DNA from: Paenibacillus lautus NBRC 15380
Lineage (GTDB): Bacteria; Bacillota; Bacilli; Paenibacillales; Paenibacillaceae
Direction: 5' to 3'
Assembly: GCF_004000945.1 (NCBI RefSeq)
Contig: NZ_BIMF01000003.1
Coordinates: 124,001-188,000 of the forward strand
Length of the DNA: 64,000 nt
In this document: positions 42,848 through 52,893 of the stretch, piece after piece
How the letters are laid out: each line of letters opens with the position of its first letter
How positions within the stretch are numbered: the first letter of the stretch is position 1
The notes under the pieces: model-generated
Database searches by the model: none
Told to the model about the DNA's origin: nothing
Seen by the model: only the letters and a program-made list of their open reading frames with translations
Position numbers and translations under genes: made by a program

Positions 42848-43750
42848 ATGAAACTGAAAAAGCTGAAGAGGATACCGATGTTAGTCTGCATGCTGGCTCT
42901 TGCCGTTTTTACCTCCGCATGCGGAATTCAAAGCGACATTACGATCGGCACTCAAACCTATACCGAAACCAAGATTATTGCCGAAATGTATAAAGCACTG
43001 ATTGAAGACCAAACCGATCTGAAGGTGGATATTATCCCTGATCTGGCATCAAGTTCTTTGGTCATCAATGCAATGAAACGAAACGACGTTCAAATGGCGA
43101 CATTGTATACCGGAGAGATTTTCAACAACCATTTCCCGATCAGCGGTACCAAAGACCGGGCTAAAGTCTTGCAGGAGGCGCAGGATGGATTTCAGGAATA
43201 CTTTGGGTTTACCTGGATGAATCCGCTGGGTTTTGAGAACACCTACGCATTCACGGTAAGAAAGGATCTGGCCGAAGCCAACGGGTACACCAAAATTTCC
43301 GATGTCAAAAAAGACATGTCCTCCATGAAGCTTGGGGTGGATACGACGTGGCTGGAGAGAAGCACGGATGGATATCCGGCGTTCTCCAAAGCGTATGACA
43401 TCAAATTCGGTCAGGTCTTCCCCATGGAAATCAGCCTGGTATACAGCGCGGTAGCCAATGAGCAGGTGGATATTGTGCTGGCCTATTCAACGGATTCCCG
43501 GCTGAAAGCCTACCAATTGCAGACGCTTCAGGATGACCAGCAATTCTTCCCTCCATATGACGCAAGTCCGGTATTGCGTTCCGACCTTTTGAAGAAGTAT
43601 CCTGAAATTCAGGATACGATAGCGCCTTTAATCGGTCATCTGGATGCAGATACGATGATATCGCTTAATTATCAGGTGGACATTGAGAAGAAAAGCGAGC
43701 GGGAGGTCGCCATCGCGTATTTGAAAGAGAAGGGCCTCTTGAAAAGCTAA
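42848..43750 (+). CDS. opuCC: Osmolyte-binding lipoprotein
   Basis: Substrate-binding lipoprotein of 300 residues from the ATG at 42848, chosen because AAGGAAGG precedes it and a normal signal peptide follows, with lipobox FTSAC (C25). The mature part begins IGTQTYTETKIIAEMYKALI, the OpuCC/ProX pattern of the family. It captures betaine-like compounds outside the membrane for the OpuCB/OpuCD channel. An ATG at 42797 would add 17 residues of charged leader and is unlikely. Confidence 0.92.
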   Translation: MKLKKLKRIPMLVCMLALAVFTSACGIQSDITIGTQTYTETKIIAEMYKALIEDQTDLKVDIIPDLASSSLVINAMKRNDVQMATLYTGEIFNNHFPISGTKDRAKVLQEAQDGFQEYFGFTWMNPLGFENTYAFTVRKDLAEANGYTKISDVKKDMSSMKLGVDTTWLERSTDGYPAFSKAYDIKFGQVFPMEISLVYSAVANEQVDIVLAYSTDSRLKAYQLQTLQDDQQFFPPYDASPVLRSDLLKKYPEIQDTIAPLIGHLDADTMISLNYQVDIEKKSEREVAIAYLKEKGLLKS

Positions 43751-43762
43751 AGGAGGGTAAGC

Positions 43763-44461
43763 ATGGAAAGTGAACAGTTAACATTTGCCGACTTTTTGTC
43801 GTATATATCACGAAATCAAGGATTGCTCTGGGAGTATTTCATCCAGCATATTACGATGGTCGTTATCGGTCTGGGACTGGCATTCATCGTCGGAGTGCCG
43901 CTTGGCATCCTCTGCTCTAAGAGCAAATGGGCAGCCAAAATCATTTTGTTTATCACCAACATCCTGCAGGTGGTACCGAGCTTGGCCATGCTTGTAGTTC
44001 TCATGTTATGGATGGGACTCGGAACGACAACGGTCATGGTGGGACTCTTCCTGTATTCCCTGAATCCCATCGCGCGGAATACGTACGTTGGGTTAAAACA
44101 GGTGGATCCCAGCTATTTGGAATCCGGAAAAGGTATCGGGATGAGCCCTTTCCAAATGCTTGTGAAGGTGCGTTTTCCGCTGGCGCTGACGTATATCATG
44201 TCGGGCCTGCGTATTGCAGCCGTCATTGCCATCGGCGTGGTAACGATCGCTCCCCTCGTGGGGGGAGGCGGGTTGGGACGTGAAATCTATGCTGGACTGA
44301 ACAGCAATAACTCCCTCCGGATCTTTGCAGGCGCCATTCCTGCAGCGGTGCTGGCAATCGTTGCGGATATCGTGCTCGGCATGCTGCAGCGTAAGATGGA
44401 TCTGGCCAAACGCAAGTCAGGTGCGGCTCCATCGCCTGCTAAGATACAAAATATGAACTGA
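43763..44461 (+). CDS. opuCD: Osmolyte ABC transporter permease
   Basis: Second permease, 232 residues, with the same fold and loop (LESGKGIGMSPFQMLVKVRF) as opuCB. AAAGGAGGG precedes the ATG. It completes the opuCABCD operon, which ends in a hairpin terminator just downstream. Confidence 0.92.
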   Translation: MESEQLTFADFLSYISRNQGLLWEYFIQHITMVVIGLGLAFIVGVPLGILCSKSKWAAKIILFITNILQVVPSLAMLVVLMLWMGLGTTTVMVGLFLYSLNPIARNTYVGLKQVDPSYLESGKGIGMSPFQMLVKVRFPLALTYIMSGLRIAAVIAIGVVTIAPLVGGGGLGREIYAGLNSNNSLRIFAGAIPAAVLAIVADIVLGMLQRKMDLAKRKSGAAPSPAKIQNMN

Positions 44462-44487
44462 GGATTGTAGAGGGTACATTCCAAAGG

Positions 44488-44530
44488 GGCATTCCAAAAG
44501 ATCTAAGATCTTTCGGGATGCCTCTTTTCT
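44488..44530 (+). terminator. Terminator of the opuC operon
   Basis: GGCATtCC and AAAAGATCT pair with AGATCTTTcGGGATGCC; the hairpin is followed by CTTTTCTTTT. A strong intrinsic terminator 27 bases after the opuCD stop. Confidence 0.85.
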
Positions 44531-44556
44531 TTTAATTGTTAGCATGAGCGACATCC

Positions 44557-45057
44557 TTATTTTAGAAAATCCAGATATATCCTTGCAAGTTTACTTAGAA
44601 TCTCCATGCTTTCCTCAACATTATTAGTCTCTAAAGAATGATTTGCATTAGGAATTTCAATGACCTCTCTGACTTTGTCTATGTTAATTTGGTCTGCAAG
44701 TTCACGATTAAACACTTCATCTTTTGTACCATAAACCACAAGTCCATTAAACTTGTTGATATAGTGAATGGTGTCTTTAATTGGTGTCAAAAATAAATGT
44801 TTTATAGGAATTTCAAGTTTCCCATGAACTTCTCCAGCAACTATTGTCCCTAAGCTTTTACTAATAAAAACAACTTGATTATACTTGCCAATGATTCGTT
44901 GAACCGATTCGTGGCTTTCATCTATTACTCTTTGCAGATCATTAACATCCAAATTCGTTCTCGCAGCTTGATATCCATACTCCAGTACCATTAAGTCAAA
45001 ACCACTTTGAAGTGCGGAAGTTCCAGCTACCACGAACTCTTTTTCACTGTCTACCAT
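44557..45057 (-). pseudogene. Alpha/beta hydrolase, N-terminally truncated
   Basis: The 166 residues contain the core of an alpha/beta-hydrolase (SGFDLMVLEYGYQAARTNLD, the nucleophile elbow VVFISKSLGTIVAGE, a GTKDEVF acid turn, and NANHSLE with the histidine). The N-terminal oxyanion strand of relatives is missing. The ATG at 45057 has no ribosome binding site, and the open frame runs back to a stop next to the end of the dehydrogenase gene. Probably a gene whose 5' end was lost when the neighbouring operon came to lie here. Confidence 0.55.
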
Positions 45058-45100
45058 GAGGGGGAAATTACCACGGAATAGCGCTCTTTATTTCACGTCC

Positions 45101-46183
45101 TTATTCCTTATCAAAATAAACGGTTTTTCCTGTATCTGCGGATACATACACCGCTTCTAATATTTGTGAAACAATCATAGCTTCCCTCGGTTTAACCAAG
45201 GGTTCGGTATCGTTCACGATACTGTGAATCCATTGTTTGGCTTCATACTCGAAATCGGTCATTTCTTCTCCCCTGAATTGTTCCCTTGCATTCGGATTCA
45301 CTTCGATTTTATTCAGGAATAAGCTCCCGTCCCTCTCGCCATTGATCCGCAGTTCATTTTTAGCAAAATCCGCTCCCCCCTTCGTTCCGCAAAGCAGGTT
45401 GCCGCCGCCTTCCGCAATGTTAAGGGCCCAACTGGTTTCAATGATGACCGTAGCTCCATTTTTAAATTTCACATACCCGAACGCCGAGTCTTCTACCTCG
45501 AATTCGTTTGGATCCCAGGCCCCCCATTCGTTCGCGGCATTTTCGGTAAACTTCAGTTTATGGAAGACACTGCCGACAACACTCTCCGGTTCATAGTTAT
45601 CCATCAACCATAGGATCAGATCAAGGGAGTGGGTTCCAATATCGATCATAGGACCGCCCCCCTGTTTCTCTTTATCCAGAAACACGCCCCATGTTGGCAC
45701 GCCTCGTCTTCGGGTAGCGACAGCCTTTGCAAAATAGATATCTCCAAGTTCCCCATCGGCGATCATCTTTTTTAGCAGTTGGCTTTTGGCGTTGGAACGA
45801 TTCTGGTACCCGACGGTGAGTTTCTTGCCTGTTCTTAAGTGGGCTTCGTACATCGCTTTGGCCTCGGCACCTGTGACGGCCATTGGTTTTTCACACATGA
45901 CATGTTTGCCGCTTTCAAGCGCATCAATGGAAATCGTCGCGTGAGAGCTGTTCGGTGTTAGCACATGTACAACCTCAATATCTGCCATAGCAAGCAGATC
46001 TTTATAATTGGTAAACACCTTTGCGTCAGGTGTACCGTATTTTTTTGCGGCGTCCTCGGCTCTTTCCGGCTTCAAGTCGCAGAAGGCCACCATCTGTACA
46101 TGATCTAACTTGGACAAACACGGCATATGTTTGCCGTTCGCAATCATTCCGCAACCGATGATCCCTACTTTTACGGTTCTCAT
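45101..46183 (-). CDS. Gfo/Idh/MocA oxidoreductase
   Basis: NAD(P)-dependent sugar or inositol-type dehydrogenase of 360 residues. The Rossmann motif is KVGIIGCGMIANGKH, and the active-site EKPMAV (K/EKP motif) follows at about 97. HSLDLILWLMDN carries the catalytic-region histidine. It is the last gene of the sugar operon and lies 18 bases behind a second Gfo/Idh gene. The pair could epimerise or oxidise an imported sugar through a keto intermediate. GGGAGG lies upstream. Confidence 0.9.
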   Translation of the reverse strand: MRTVKVGIIGCGMIANGKHMPCLSKLDHVQMVAFCDLKPERAEDAAKKYGTPDAKVFTNYKDLLAMADIEVVHVLTPNSSHATISIDALESGKHVMCEKPMAVTGAEAKAMYEAHLRTGKKLTVGYQNRSNAKSQLLKKMIADGELGDIYFAKAVATRRRGVPTWGVFLDKEKQGGGPMIDIGTHSLDLILWLMDNYEPESVVGSVFHKLKFTENAANEWGAWDPNEFEVEDSAFGYVKFKNGATVIIETSWALNIAEGGGNLLCGTKGGADFAKNELRINGERDGSLFLNKIEVNPNAREQFRGEEMTDFEYEAKQWIHSIVNDTEPLVKPREAMIVSQILEAVYVSADTGKTVYFDKE

Positions 46184-46201
46184 GGCATTCCCTCCCTCGC
46201 G

Positions 46202-47185
46202 TTATTTGAACTCTACCGTTCGGTTTTCTTTATGAGCGATGTATGCCGCTTCCAATAGCTCCGTCAATTTCGTGCCCTCTTCCAGTCCGAAAGGCATCGG
46301 CTTGTCATGAATCAATGCATCTGCCCATTGGATGATCGGGAGCGGCTGCTCTTTAGGGAGTTGATTAGGTGAAATCCATCCGGAAAAAGGAACATCGAGT
46401 TTCTTCGAGCTGACTCTAACGGTATCATCTGAGATCATCAAGGTGCCCTCCGTACCGTAAATCTCAAGGGCAGAAGGAGTTTTGTACGTAACAAGGCTTG
46501 TTTCGACCAGCGCTACCGCGTTGTTTACGAACTCAATGGAGCACTGCGCATTATCTTCCACTGCCCGATTGGTGAAATAATGAAACATGGATGTGATTCT
46601 TTTGGGCTTACCGAGCAGCCAACTGGCGATGTACATCGGATGACAGCCCAAATCCATCATGGCTCCACCCCCTGTTTGCTTCTCATCATACCAGTAATCG
46701 GGGAGCCAATTATTCAAAGCACCGTCGTGGCCGTTACGAATTCGCAAAAGCGTAATGTCCCCTAATACATGCTCATCGATCAGTTGCTTGGCGAACAATG
46801 GGTGCGGCCTTGTGCGAGCGGGAAATGAAATACAGAACTTGACGCCTGCTTTACGTACCGCCGCGGATATCCGATCGCATTCTTGGACGGTAAGAGCCAT
46901 GGCTTTCTCGGTAAAAATGTGTTTGCCGGCCTCAGCGGCAGCTACCATGACGTCGGCATGCATGCTTGTAGGGGCATCCACCACGACGCCATCGATGTCT
47001 TCCCGTTGCAGCAGCGTGTCCAAATCCGCTTCAAAATTCGTTCCCAACTCAGCAGCCCATTCGCTTCCGCGTTCAGGCTGTTCGTCCCAAACTGCCGTGA
47101 GCTTAACGTTTCCGTGAGATTGTAACCTTCTGGCGTAATCATCTGCATGCACATGCCACTTACTTAACATCGCAACGTTCAACAT
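46202..47185 (-). CDS. Gfo/Idh/MocA oxidoreductase
   Basis: A 327-residue relative of the gene after it. The start is the ATG at 47185 behind GGAGGG; a start 18 bases earlier is possible. The N-terminus MLNVAMLSKWHVHADDYARR is less typical than that of its neighbour, lacking the full glycine motif; EKAMALT replaces EKP and GCHPMYIASWL is the later loop. Substrate unknown; it works on what the adjacent transporter imports. Confidence 0.85.
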   Translation of the reverse strand: MLNVAMLSKWHVHADDYARRLQSHGNVKLTAVWDEQPERGSEWAAELGTNFEADLDTLLQREDIDGVVVDAPTSMHADVMVAAAEAGKHIFTEKAMALTVQECDRISAAVRKAGVKFCISFPARTRPHPLFAKQLIDEHVLGDITLLRIRNGHDGALNNWLPDYWYDEKQTGGGAMMDLGCHPMYIASWLLGKPKRITSMFHYFTNRAVEDNAQCSIEFVNNAVALVETSLVTYKTPSALEIYGTEGTLMISDDTVRVSSKKLDVPFSGWISPNQLPKEQPLPIIQWADALIHDKPMPFGLEEGTKLTELLEAAYIAHKENRTVEFK

Positions 47186-47320
47186 GCGTTTTCCCTCCGT
47201 CATCGTTTATATTTTCACCAAATTTTATTTATCTTCAAAGGGAGGCGACGTAAATACAAGGTTAGAAAGTGATTGGGGATGGCAGTGACACCATCCACAC
47301 CATCCCGCAAACTCCCTTCA

Positions 47321-49012
47321 CTAGAACCCTACATCATCTCGTTCTGCAGCTTTTTGAGCCACGAACTCCGCCATTTCTTCCACGCCGGCAGCTCTAAATT
47401 TTTCTTGAACGCTATGAAGCATATTTAGAGCCTCTTCATCTGACGCCGCAAAAAATGCTTTCTTAAATTCCTCATCGAAATTCAAACTGCTGGTTTTATC
47501 GATATATTCCTGATATTTGGGCCACTCTCTTGCAAGGTAGCTGGCGCTTACTTTGTCTATGATTTTGATCGGCATTTTTGCCGAGAAGCTCTCCTCCAGC
47601 TTTTGCCACTCCGTCTTTTGATCTTCGGGCGTAGGCCAAGTGACTTCATTGGAGAATGCCCCGATGAACCTTCCTGGAAGATAATTGAGCCCTGCGTCTC
47701 TCTTCAGATCCGGATTTTCATCGAATTGTTTTTTCACATCAGGAATCCATTGAGGTATCCCGTTTTCCATGGTATAGTGCGTGCCTTCGATCCCGAAATA
47801 CGCAAGCAATCGGCCCTCTTCGCTGTTGACATAATCAATGTACCGCAATGCCGCATCGGGATCTTTGATGTCTGCGCTTAAGAATAGAACAGGGAAACCG
47901 GAACGGCCGGGCTTTTCCACTTGCGTTCGAATGTTTCCGCTCTTATTCTTCATCGGTCCGAGTAGTTCATATTGCATTTCCGGATTTGTCTTATAAAGCG
48001 TTTTTTGTAAATCAACTAACATCGGTTGGGCTCCGAATACGGCGAGCTTGCCCGTAGTCAACTTTTCATTTGCTGTTGTACTCGTATTGTTGAAGGCTTC
48101 AAGATCAAACAAACCTTCCGTTAATAATTTTCTCATGTACAACAACCTAGCTTCATGATCCTTGGATTGCGTCCAGTGGATCAGTTTTCCATCCACTTCA
48201 CGGAAGTCCGAAATCGTATAATCCGTCCACCCGGCAAGGAATTGGCCGTAATCCCATCCATTCCACATGGTTCCGGCCGGAATGACCGGCTTCCCGCCAA
48301 TATCCTTGAAACCGCCATCTCTTATCTTGATCAATAGATCAACTAGTTCTTCTTGCGTATCAATATCCTCCGCTTTTACATTTAAAGCTTTCAGGATATC
48401 TCCCCTGGCAAAAAGGCCGTAATTCCAATTATGAATGCTCTCGGGGGTTCCGTCCGGGGTCTCCGTAGGAATGAGATACGTCTTGCCTTCAAATTCGGGA
48501 CTATTGAGATCGAACTCGGCAAAATCCTTTGCAATCCCGGTCGTCACAAGTCTTTTAATATTCGGGTATTTATCGAGATAAGGGGTTAAATCCAGAAGCT
48601 GTCCTTCCATAGCCGCCTTCTTGATGACTTGTCCTTCTCCTCCTGTAGTAGACCAGAAAGGTGCGTTAACAATATCCGGAACCGTACCGGAAGCAAAAAT
48701 GGTGTTTAGTTTTTCTACTTCGCTTGTTGTGATGGATTCCAGTTTCAACGTTACCCCGGTTTTTTCCCTAATTTGTTGGGCTACGGGATTATTCTCCTGG
48801 TCCTGCGGGAAACCGGCTCCGCCACCGTTCCAAGCACTGAGGAAAGTCAAGGTTACCGGCTTTATTTCTTCAGTACCTGACTCCTTCGGACCCGTGTCAA
48901 CCGTGCCTGCATCCTCCCCTCCGCCTTTTCCCGTACATGCCGTCATGGTCACTAAAAGCAGTAAAGCGATTAGTGCCATGCCAAGCACACTCCTACGCCT
49001 GTTCTTCCTCAT
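47321..49012 (-). CDS. Extracellular sugar-binding lipoprotein, LplA-like
   Basis: Solute-binding protein of 563 residues from the ATG at 49012 (AAGGGG precedes it). The signal peptide ends in LVTMTAC (lipidated C26); after it come the linker-rich region and a large family-1 SBP domain of the LplA type used for oligosaccharides in Paenibacillus. The unusual length is normal in this family. It is the receptor for the two permeases encoded upstream. No ATPase is present, so a shared MsmK-like ATPase is expected. Confidence 0.9.
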   Translation of the reverse strand: MRKNRRRSVLGMALIALLLLVTMTACTGKGGGEDAGTVDTGPKESGTEEIKPVTLTFLSAWNGGGAGFPQDQENNPVAQQIREKTGVTLKLESITTSEVEKLNTIFASGTVPDIVNAPFWSTTGGEGQVIKKAAMEGQLLDLTPYLDKYPNIKRLVTTGIAKDFAEFDLNSPEFEGKTYLIPTETPDGTPESIHNWNYGLFARGDILKALNVKAEDIDTQEELVDLLIKIRDGGFKDIGGKPVIPAGTMWNGWDYGQFLAGWTDYTISDFREVDGKLIHWTQSKDHEARLLYMRKLLTEGLFDLEAFNNTSTTANEKLTTGKLAVFGAQPMLVDLQKTLYKTNPEMQYELLGPMKNKSGNIRTQVEKPGRSGFPVLFLSADIKDPDAALRYIDYVNSEEGRLLAYFGIEGTHYTMENGIPQWIPDVKKQFDENPDLKRDAGLNYLPGRFIGAFSNEVTWPTPEDQKTEWQKLEESFSAKMPIKIIDKVSASYLAREWPKYQEYIDKTSSLNFDEEFKKAFFAASDEEALNMLHSVQEKFRAAGVEEMAEFVAQKAAERDDVGF

Positions 49013-49069
49013 CCTACAATCCCCTTCCATTGGAAGTTTTTATATAAAAGGCATAGCCTTTTATACCAA

Positions 49070-49996
49070 CTACTCCTTAAGTGAACCTACCAGTACGCCT
49101 TTCACAAAATACTTCTGAAGAAATGGATACACACAGATGATCGGGGTCGTTATGATAATGACGAAAGTCATCCTCAAGGCTTCCGGCGTTACTCCTCGCA
49201 GCTCCATCTGAGTCTCGGTCATGTTTTGAATCGCAGATCCGCTATTTCCCGAGGACGACGTCATCGACTGGAAAGACGCTTCGCTGATCATCTTGTTAAG
49301 GAACGTAGCTGCAGGCTGCAGGTTTTCATTCTGTATGAAAAACTGACCGGTAAACCAGTCATTCCACACGCCCACCCCAACAAATAAGGCAATGGTAGCA
49401 AGCACCGGCATCGAAAGAGGCAGTATGATTCTTGCAAATACCGACAACTCACTTGCCCCGTCGATTCGGGCCGACTCCGACAGACCTTCGGGGATCCCGT
49501 CGAAGAAGGTTTTCATGATAATCGCATTGAAAAAATTATATAGGGATGGCAGCACCAACACCCAAAACGTATCCAGGATGTGTAATTGCCGGAACAGGAT
49601 AAACGTCGGAATAAGTCCTCCGCTGAACAACGTCGTAAAGAAAAAGAAGAATACGATATACTTTCTTCCGGGCAAACCTTTCCGCGAAAGTGCGTAGGCT
49701 AGCAAGGCCGTCAAAAATACGGAGGCAACCGTGACCACAACGGTTCGGGTAATGGAAATATAAAACGAATTCAAGATCAAATGGTTGCTGAAAGCTTTAG
49801 CATAGTTTTCTAATGTAAACACTCTAGGAAAAAAATAGATTCCACCCTTCATCGCATCGTAGCCGTCATTGAAAGAAAGGGCCAGAAAATAAATAAATGG
49901 ATAGAGTGCCGTAGCGCAGAACAAAAGCAGCACCGCATAGTTAAGCGTCATATACATTTTATCTGCTGGCGTCAGTCTTCTCACACCCATACACAC
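49070..49996 (-). CDS. ABC sugar transporter permease, LplC/YtcP type
   Basis: Permease of 308 residues with about six membrane segments and the EAA loop SESARIDGASELSVFARIIL. It ends in the family tail VKGVLVGSLKE. AAGGAGG precedes the ATG. Partner of the LplB-type gene 26 bases upstream. The same family as the gene at 1458, but the two pairs differ, so they probably take up different sugars. Confidence 0.92.
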   Translation of the reverse strand: MCMGVRRLTPADKMYMTLNYAVLLLFCATALYPFIYFLALSFNDGYDAMKGGIYFFPRVFTLENYAKAFSNHLILNSFYISITRTVVVTVASVFLTALLAYALSRKGLPGRKYIVFFFFFTTLFSGGLIPTFILFRQLHILDTFWVLVLPSLYNFFNAIIMKTFFDGIPEGLSESARIDGASELSVFARIILPLSMPVLATIALFVGVGVWNDWFTGQFFIQNENLQPAATFLNKMISEASFQSMTSSSGNSGSAIQNMTETQMELRGVTPEALRMTFVIIITTPIICVYPFLQKYFVKGVLVGSLKE

Positions 49997-50022
49997 ACCT
50001 CCTTATCTTCAGTGCTAGCTGA

Positions 50023-50973
50023 TTACCATAACGATACGTTACTCACGCGTCTGGATATATTATTGACAGCAACAATGAGCAGCAGCGAAATCGCAGACTT
50101 GAATAAACCAATGGCCGTGGAATAGGCTAATTGCCCCTGTTGTAGGCCTGTTTTTAAGACATAGGTGTCCAATATCTCCGAGACGCTTAATGTGGCCGGG
50201 GACTGCATCAGCCAGATTTGGTCAAAACCCGCGTTCAGTATTCCGCTGAGGGAGAATATGAGCAATATGCCTATCGTTGGAGTCAGGCATGGAAGCGTGA
50301 TCTTAAATAGTTTGCTCCATCGACCTGCCCCGTCGATTTCCGCAGCTTCATACAAGTGCGGATCGATATTCGTTAACGCGGCTAAATAAATAATCGAACC
50401 CCAGCCTACACCTTTCCAGATGTCGGAAATGATGACCAATGGATAGAATAATTCCGGCTTTCCCATAAAAAAGATCGGATCCAAACCCATTTGGAAGCGA
50501 ATGTCATTAATAAGCCCAACGTTCGGAGACAGGATTTTTTGAAGTAAGGTAACGACAACGACCCACGAAACGAAGTGCGGCAGATAGGAAATCGTTTGAA
50601 ACACTCTTTTGAATTTTTTGTGCATGACGGCATTGAGCATTAAGGCTAGGATCAATGGAGCTGGAAATCCGAAAAAAAGTTTAAGGGCACTAATGGATAA
50701 CGTATTGCGGAGTACATCGTAAAAACTGGAATCGTTTAAAAACTGTTCGAAATATTTAAAGCCTGCCCACGGACTCCCCAATATTCCCAAATTGAATTTG
50801 TAATCTTTGAACGCTATTAAAATGCCGTACATCGGATAGTAAGCAAAAACCAGAAACCAGATAAGAGCAGGAAGCAAAAATAAATATATATGCCTGAAAT
50901 ACCATATTTTACTCAGTTTCTTATTCTTCTTTAATTGCTCAAATCCAGGGATAACCACACCCTTTGGTACCAT
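50023..50973 (-). CDS. ABC sugar transporter permease, LplB type
   Basis: Permease of 316 residues; EAA loop LYEAAEIDGAGRWSKLFKIT and six membrane segments, of which the first (YLFLLPALIWFLVFAYYPMY) follows a basic N-terminus. First gene of the operon (LplB, LplC, binding protein, two dehydrogenases). GGAGGTG lies before the ATG. A candidate operator is in the 5' region (51134-51148). Confidence 0.92.
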   Translation of the reverse strand: MVPKGVVIPGFEQLKKNKKLSKIWYFRHIYLFLLPALIWFLVFAYYPMYGILIAFKDYKFNLGILGSPWAGFKYFEQFLNDSSFYDVLRNTLSISALKLFFGFPAPLILALMLNAVMHKKFKRVFQTISYLPHFVSWVVVVTLLQKILSPNVGLINDIRFQMGLDPIFFMGKPELFYPLVIISDIWKGVGWGSIIYLAALTNIDPHLYEAAEIDGAGRWSKLFKITLPCLTPTIGILLIFSLSGILNAGFDQIWLMQSPATLSVSEILDTYVLKTGLQQGQLAYSTAIGLFKSAISLLLIVAVNNISRRVSNVSLW

Positions 50974-51595
50974 TCTCCGAACACCTCCTACATCTTCGTC
51001 GTATCGGATTTTTACGAATCCATTCCCGATAGCTTAGGAACAGAGCCAATGCCCATGATTTTCGATGTTTCGACGGTATATAGCGACTGTCTCCCCCTCC
51101 TTCATTGCAAACGGTTTCATATCTATAGTTTAAATATATTCAATATGGTGTTGAAATCATTCCACAATTTCCTCATTTGGATAAAAAGTAATCTTCAGGT
51201 CAAAAGGTTCTGGTGGTTTCATTAAAGAATGCATGGGGGGCTGCTTGAAAAAGAAAGCTGCTGTTGAGCAAGAGGAGGCTCCTGTTCTTTAGGTTATAGA
51301 TAACGGGTTAAGCACCCCTTCTCCCATCCTTCTTTTCAGGCGCTTTTATTCCTTGGTGAGGTACATTATATTCAATATATACTTATAAAATTGCTTTGAG
51401 ATAAAGCGACCTGTGAATGGTTGAACTTCTGCTGGATTTTTTTATGGATTTGGGACTTATTATGGGGGGATTTGATGAGAGGAAGTTGTAGTTGACCTAG
51501 TAGAAGAGCCCAAACGCCCTCGCTTCGTTCGATTAGAAAGCGCGTCGGACTCGTTATTAGGTTACCTATATATAAGAGAGTAGCGGGTGTTGATA
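50974..51595. promoter_or_regulatory. Gene-free region between regulator and sugar operon
   Basis: About 620 bases. Two copies of the ATATTCAATAT-type motif occur here (51134-51148 and 51367-51383) and a third stands in front of the regulator. A minus-strand open frame (51372-51599) has no ribosome binding site. A short frame at about 51480-51590 on the plus strand reads EEPKRPRFVRLESASDSLLG and may be the remnant of a gene. No named feature otherwise. Confidence 0.45.
51134..51148. promoter_or_regulatory. Candidate operator of the sugar operon
   Basis: ATATATTCAATATGG shares the ATATTCAATAT core with 51367-51383 and part of it (TTCAATAT) with 52784-52798. It lies about 165 bases before the first permease gene. 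Confidence 0.4.
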
Positions 51596-52756
51596 TCATG
51601 AAGTGGAGAAAACGTTTTTTCCCGTCGTCTCGCCAATCACCAATTCCGGCTCCACTAGGGTTTTAAAGTATTTTCCGTGTTGCCCGTCTTCACTGTTAAT
51701 GACCTCAAGCAGCGTGCAAGCCGCGCGGTAACCCATGTCTCGTTCAAACTGTTTAACATGCGTGAACGTGCTGTATCCTTCGATGATGGAAGTCGGATCG
51801 TCAAAACTGATGATGGATATGTCCTCAGGCACCTTCAATCCAGCTTGACGTGCCATCTGATAGATTTTCACGCCAAGACTTCCATTTAACGTAATGTAGG
51901 CCGTTGCCATTCGATTTTGAATATAGCGGTATAGGGGATGTGTTTGAGCTTGCACCAGACTTCCAATTTCAAAATCGGTTACGATGTGGGCAGGGTTAAT
52001 GAGTGATCCCTTTTCCTTGAAGGCATTCATATATCCATCGATCCGCTCTTGAACAGTAACGGTTTGTATGGGCGAATCGGAGCAAATAGCGATATCACGA
52101 TGCCCCAGCTCCCACAGGTAATTTACAGCCATGTTAACGCCAAGCCTGCCGTCCGACGCTATATAATGAGTTTCCACCCCTGGAAGGTAACGGTCGATGA
52201 GAACGAACGGAAAACCCGCAAATTTCATGCTTAATATTTCCTCGTTGAATAATTCCTCGTCAACCGGGAAAATCAGTAAGCCTTCGACTCCGATTTTACT
52301 ACATGTCTGGATAGCCTCTTTTTCCTTATCAAGGTTGCCCTCTGATAAATAGATAACGCAGCGGTAATCGTTCTCATTGAGTGCTTGCTGAATGCCTTGT
52401 ATAAGTCTAATGGTAAAGTAGTCATAAATGCTCGGCATAATTAGGCCTATCAACCGTGTCCACGTTTCTCCGCTAGTTTTATGGATTTGCTTTACAGCAC
52501 TTTTTGGAGATGTCGTCGGAATTTCATATTCAGGATCGCTTACAAAAGTCCCTTTTCCGGGCACCCTCGTTATGATTCTTTCGTTAACCAAACCGGACAG
52601 GGCATTCACGACCGTAATCTTGCTTACTCCGAAACGCTCCATGAGTTCCTTTTCCGTAGGTATACGGTCACCAACCTTCAAAACTTGCGATGTTATCAAG
52701 TCGCGTATATACTCTTGAACCATCTGATACAAAGGTATTCTTTCCGTTGGGTTCAT
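51596..52756 (-). CDS. GntR-LacI hybrid regulator, AraR-like
   Basis: Regulator of 386 residues. The N-terminal 70 residues are a GntR winged helix (RIPLYQMVQEYIRDLITSQV, then PTEKELMERFGVSKITVVNA); the rest (about 100-380) is a LacI/PBP1-type ligand domain (LIGLIMPSIYDYFTIRLIQG). This is the architecture of AraR, which is released from DNA by a sugar. The start is ATG 52756; a GTG four codons earlier is possible. It stands upstream of the sugar operon in the same direction, separated by 620 bases, and probably controls it and itself. Confidence 0.9.
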   Translation of the reverse strand: MNPTERIPLYQMVQEYIRDLITSQVLKVGDRIPTEKELMERFGVSKITVVNALSGLVNERIITRVPGKGTFVSDPEYEIPTTSPKSAVKQIHKTSGETWTRLIGLIMPSIYDYFTIRLIQGIQQALNENDYRCVIYLSEGNLDKEKEAIQTCSKIGVEGLLIFPVDEELFNEEILSMKFAGFPFVLIDRYLPGVETHYIASDGRLGVNMAVNYLWELGHRDIAICSDSPIQTVTVQERIDGYMNAFKEKGSLINPAHIVTDFEIGSLVQAQTHPLYRYIQNRMATAYITLNGSLGVKIYQMARQAGLKVPEDISIISFDDPTSIIEGYSTFTHVKQFERDMGYRAACTLLEVINSEDGQHGKYFKTLVEPELVIGETTGKNVFSTS

Positions 52757-52783
52757 CCGAATCACCACATTTCAATCAATATG

Positions 52784-52798
52784 TTCAATATATACATT
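52784..52798. promoter_or_regulatory. Candidate operator in front of the GntR-LacI gene
   Basis: TTCAATATATACATT shares 14 of 15 bases with 51371-51385 (TTCAATATATACTTA-type) downstream of the regulator. The position 28 bases upstream of the start suits autoregulation. Confidence 0.45.
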
Positions 52799-52893
52799 AC
52801 GAAAGACGCAATCGTATTATTCCAAGAACAGTAAATTCAAAGAGAAATGGGCTTTTTATGATCTCCATTTAAGGTAGTGTAAGCTACCGTCGT

